A stretch of 6,717 nt of DNA from JAQVYB01 sp964490935 (lineage in GTDB: Bacteria > Verrucomicrobiota > Kiritimatiellia > RZYC01). The notes beneath the pieces were generated by a model. That model saw nothing but the letters and a program-made list of their open reading frames with translations, ran no database searches and was not told the DNA's origin. Below are positions 5,007-6,717 of this stretch, piece after piece. Every line of letters starts with the position of its first letter. Within the stretch, counting starts at the first letter, position 1. Location: NCBI GenBank assembly GCA_964490935.1, contig CAZBEO010000150.1:1-6717 (forward strand). Reading direction: 5' to 3'. The translations under genes and the position numbers were made by a program.

Positions 5007-6717
5007 ATGAGCATGATGCACAACCAGATGCCCAGAAAACGTCTGTTTCTCACGGCACTGCTTGCCCTTTTCGGGCGGCCGCTGCACACCTGTTCTGCCG
5101 CGCCGATCCAGTCCATACGCCACGAACTCGAACAAGGCTGGATCAACATGACCACCGGCATCTGGACTCTCGCGGCCCTGTTGATCATTCTCGCCCTGCT
5201 TTTCATCTGGACCGTCACCCTGCGCAGAAAGGTCGCCACCAAAACCGCCCTGATCGAAAAAGAACTGCTCGAACGCCGCGCCGCAGAAGACGCCCTGAGA
5301 AAAAGTGAAAAACGACTCGCCATCACCCTCAGTTCTATCGGCGATGGCGTGATCACCACCGATGTAAAAGGCCTGGTGGACCTCGTCAATCCCGTCGCCG
5401 AAAAACTGACCGGCTGGAAGGCCGAAGAAGCTGCCGGAAAACCCTTCAGCGAAGTCTTTACAATCCTGGATGCCACGACCCTTCAGCCCATCCCGGTCAA
5501 TCTTCCCGAGATGGCCTCGCACAAAGAAGATTCGTTGAGTCCTGGGTCGCTCCTCATGTCACGCGACGGTATTAAACGCCAAATCGGCGACAGTTGCACG
5601 ACCATCACCGATGAGCAAAACATCACTCACGGTTTTGTGCTCGTGTTCCGGGACCTGACCGAACCGCTCCACCTCGAAGCACAGCTCCTTCAAGTACGGC
5701 GCATGGAATCTCTCGGCCAGCTCGCCGGCGGAATCGCTCACGAATTCAACAATATGCTCGGCGGCATCCTAGGTGCCGCCGAACTCCTCGAAACCTCCGT
5801 CGAACGTCAGACCCGCCCCTACCGCTATGTAGAACTCATCCTCAACGCCACGCACAAGGCTTCCGAACTCACCGAACAACTCCTCGCCTTCGCGCGCAAA
5901 GGCCGAAAGGCATCCAAACCCTTCGAGTTTCATGATGCCGTCAAAGATTCAGCAGGCATCCTTGCCAGCAGCCTCGACAAACGAATCATCATTGAACTGA
6001 AACTCGACGCCCAGTCCTCCGTGATCAACGGCGACCCCACCCAGATACAGAACATGCTCATCACCCTCGGCGTACACGCCGGAAAAGCCATGTCCGAAGG
6101 AGGCTCCCTCACCATTTCCACACGAAACGTCCTGCTCGATGAACTCTTCTGCCGGAAAAACCCCTTCACCCTTATCCCGGGAGACTACATCAACCTGCGT
6201 ATCCGCGACACCGGAAAGGGATTTCCGCCCCACCAACTTGAACACCTCTTCGAACCCTTCCACTCCGGCACACCCAACGAACACGATGAAAACCTCGGCC
6301 TCGCGGCCGTCTATGCCACCGTCGTTGATCATCACGGCGCCATCACCGTATACAGCGACCCCAACGAAGGAACCGCCTTCAATATCTGCATCCCCCTCAC
6401 CTCCGACCCCATTACCGATGATAATCAGGACGACAACCAACTCATCGAGGGCTCCGGATGCATCCTCGTGGTGGACGATGAAGAATCCATCCGTGAAATC
6501 GCAGAATATTTTCTCATCAAATCCGGCTACCGCGTGATTCAGGCCGTCAATGGTGCTGATGCCATCGCCAAATACCGCCGTCAGCACAACAGCATCCATC
6601 TAATCCTGCTGGACATGACCATGCCGGTCATGAATGGGCGCGACTGCTTTTTCGCCCTGCGGGAAATCGACCCCGATGCCAAAATCGTCATGGTCTCCGG
6701 CTTCACCGGACAGAACG
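5007..6717 (+). CDS. PAS-containing hybrid histidine kinase (partial, runs off the right edge)
   Basis: 570 codons are present. Order: a basic, hydrophobic N-terminus (about 8-22, RKRLFLTALLALFG) that looks like a signal peptide or first membrane segment; a short, probably periplasmic stretch; a membrane helix at about 53-72; a coiled linker at 73-105; a PAS domain at about 103-218; a HisKA H-box GGIAHEFNNML with phospho-acceptor His245; an ATPase domain at about 345-460; and a receiver from about 485, with acidic Asp490-Asp491, acceptor Asp536 in LLDMTMPVMNG and switch Ser564. The ATPase domain is odd. G1 (RDTGKG, Asp401) is kept, but the N-box reads LGVHAGKAM with His357 where the Mg-binding Asn is expected, and the G2 loop reads DENLGL in place of GTGLGL. 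It may be weak or inactive as a kinase, perhaps acting as a phosphatase or partner. Start 5007 is chosen over ATGs at 5013 and 5016 and a TTG at 4998; an in-frame TAG at 4986 limits extension. Confidence 0.9.
   Translation, partial: MSMMHNQMPRKRLFLTALLALFGRPLHTCSAAPIQSIRHELEQGWINMTTGIWTLAALLIILALLFIWTVTLRRKVATKTALIEKELLERRAAEDALRKSEKRLAITLSSIGDGVITTDVKGLVDLVNPVAEKLTGWKAEEAAGKPFSEVFTILDATTLQPIPVNLPEMASHKEDSLSPGSLLMSRDGIKRQIGDSCTTITDEQNITHGFVLVFRDLTEPLHLEAQLLQVRRMESLGQLAGGIAHEFNNMLGGILGAAELLETSVERQTRPYRYVELILNATHKASELTEQLLAFARKGRKASKPFEFHDAVKDSAGILASSLDKRIIIELKLDAQSSVINGDPTQIQNMLITLGVHAGKAMSEGGSLTISTRNVLLDELFCRKNPFTLIPGDYINLRIRDTGKGFPPHQLEHLFEPFHSGTPNEHDENLGLAAVYATVVDHHGAITVYSDPNEGTAFNICIPLTSDPITDDNQDDNQLIEGSGCILVVDDEESIREIAEYFLIKSGYRVIQAVNGADAIAKYRRQHNSIHLILLDMTMPVMNGRDCFFALREIDPDAKIVMVSGFTGQN

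Noticed and set aside
5007..5105. A lipoprotein signal in the kinase N-terminus (a Cys after the hydrophobic stretch).
   Set aside because: The residues before the Cys (Leu-His-Thr) do not fit a lipobox, and a membrane helix follows anyway.
5949..6599. A 216-codon minus-strand frame opposite the hybrid kinase, and similar frames at 4898-5522.
   Set aside because: The plus frame is continuous through PAS, HisKA, ATPase and receiver domains. The minus frames have skewed composition and no recognisable domain.

Overview
The window is a stretch of ordinary-looking bacterial chromosome, moderately GC-rich and densely coded on both strands. Seven genes are confidently readable: pdxB (cut by the left edge), a small TPR protein gene, rpmB, a CsoR/RcnR/FrmR-family repressor gene, a stand-alone receiver-domain gene, a GntR-LacI-type regulator gene and a class I-type ppk2. 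An eighth, a hybrid histidine kinase gene, is cut by the right edge. No rRNA, tRNA, CRISPR array, insertion sequence or phage gene is visible. The GntR-headed regulator with a LacI-like sensor, the short TPR protein and the PAS hybrid kinase together recall the PVC group (Kiritimatiellota, Lentisphaerota, Verrucomicrobiota). That placement is inference from gene style, not from a marker gene.

Layout. Positions 1-1690 read leftward. rpmB has a strong sigma70-type promoter (TTGTCA, 17 bp, TATATT), a good Shine-Dalgarno and its own intrinsic terminator. The TPR gene and pdxB follow on the same strand. Positions 1740-2543 read rightward: a possible 29-codon leader ORF, then the CsoR-family gene, then the receiver gene 4 nt later. 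The next gene, the GntR-LacI regulator (2491-3690), reads leftward and its 3' end overlaps the receiver gene by 53 bp. A 295-bp divergent region holds promoters for this regulator and for ppk2 (3986-4849), which reads rightward. After a 157-bp gap with a 10-bp tandem duplication comes the hybrid kinase, running off the window at 6717.

How the genes may work together. pdxB belongs to pyridoxal phosphate synthesis, rpmB to the ribosome and ppk2 to polyphosphate/nucleotide metabolism, so the window is not one pathway. The regulatory genes are the most unusual part. A metal- or thiol-sensing repressor appears co-transcribed with an output-less receiver, and a hybrid kinase about 2.5 kb away has a receiver of its own but a visibly degenerate ATP-binding domain. 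Whether these form one signalling route cannot be decided from the sequence. I found no clear new defence or mobile system. The best leads are the kinase N-box and G2-box substitutions, the CsoR-family/receiver pair, and the small ORF whose stop overlaps the repressor start.
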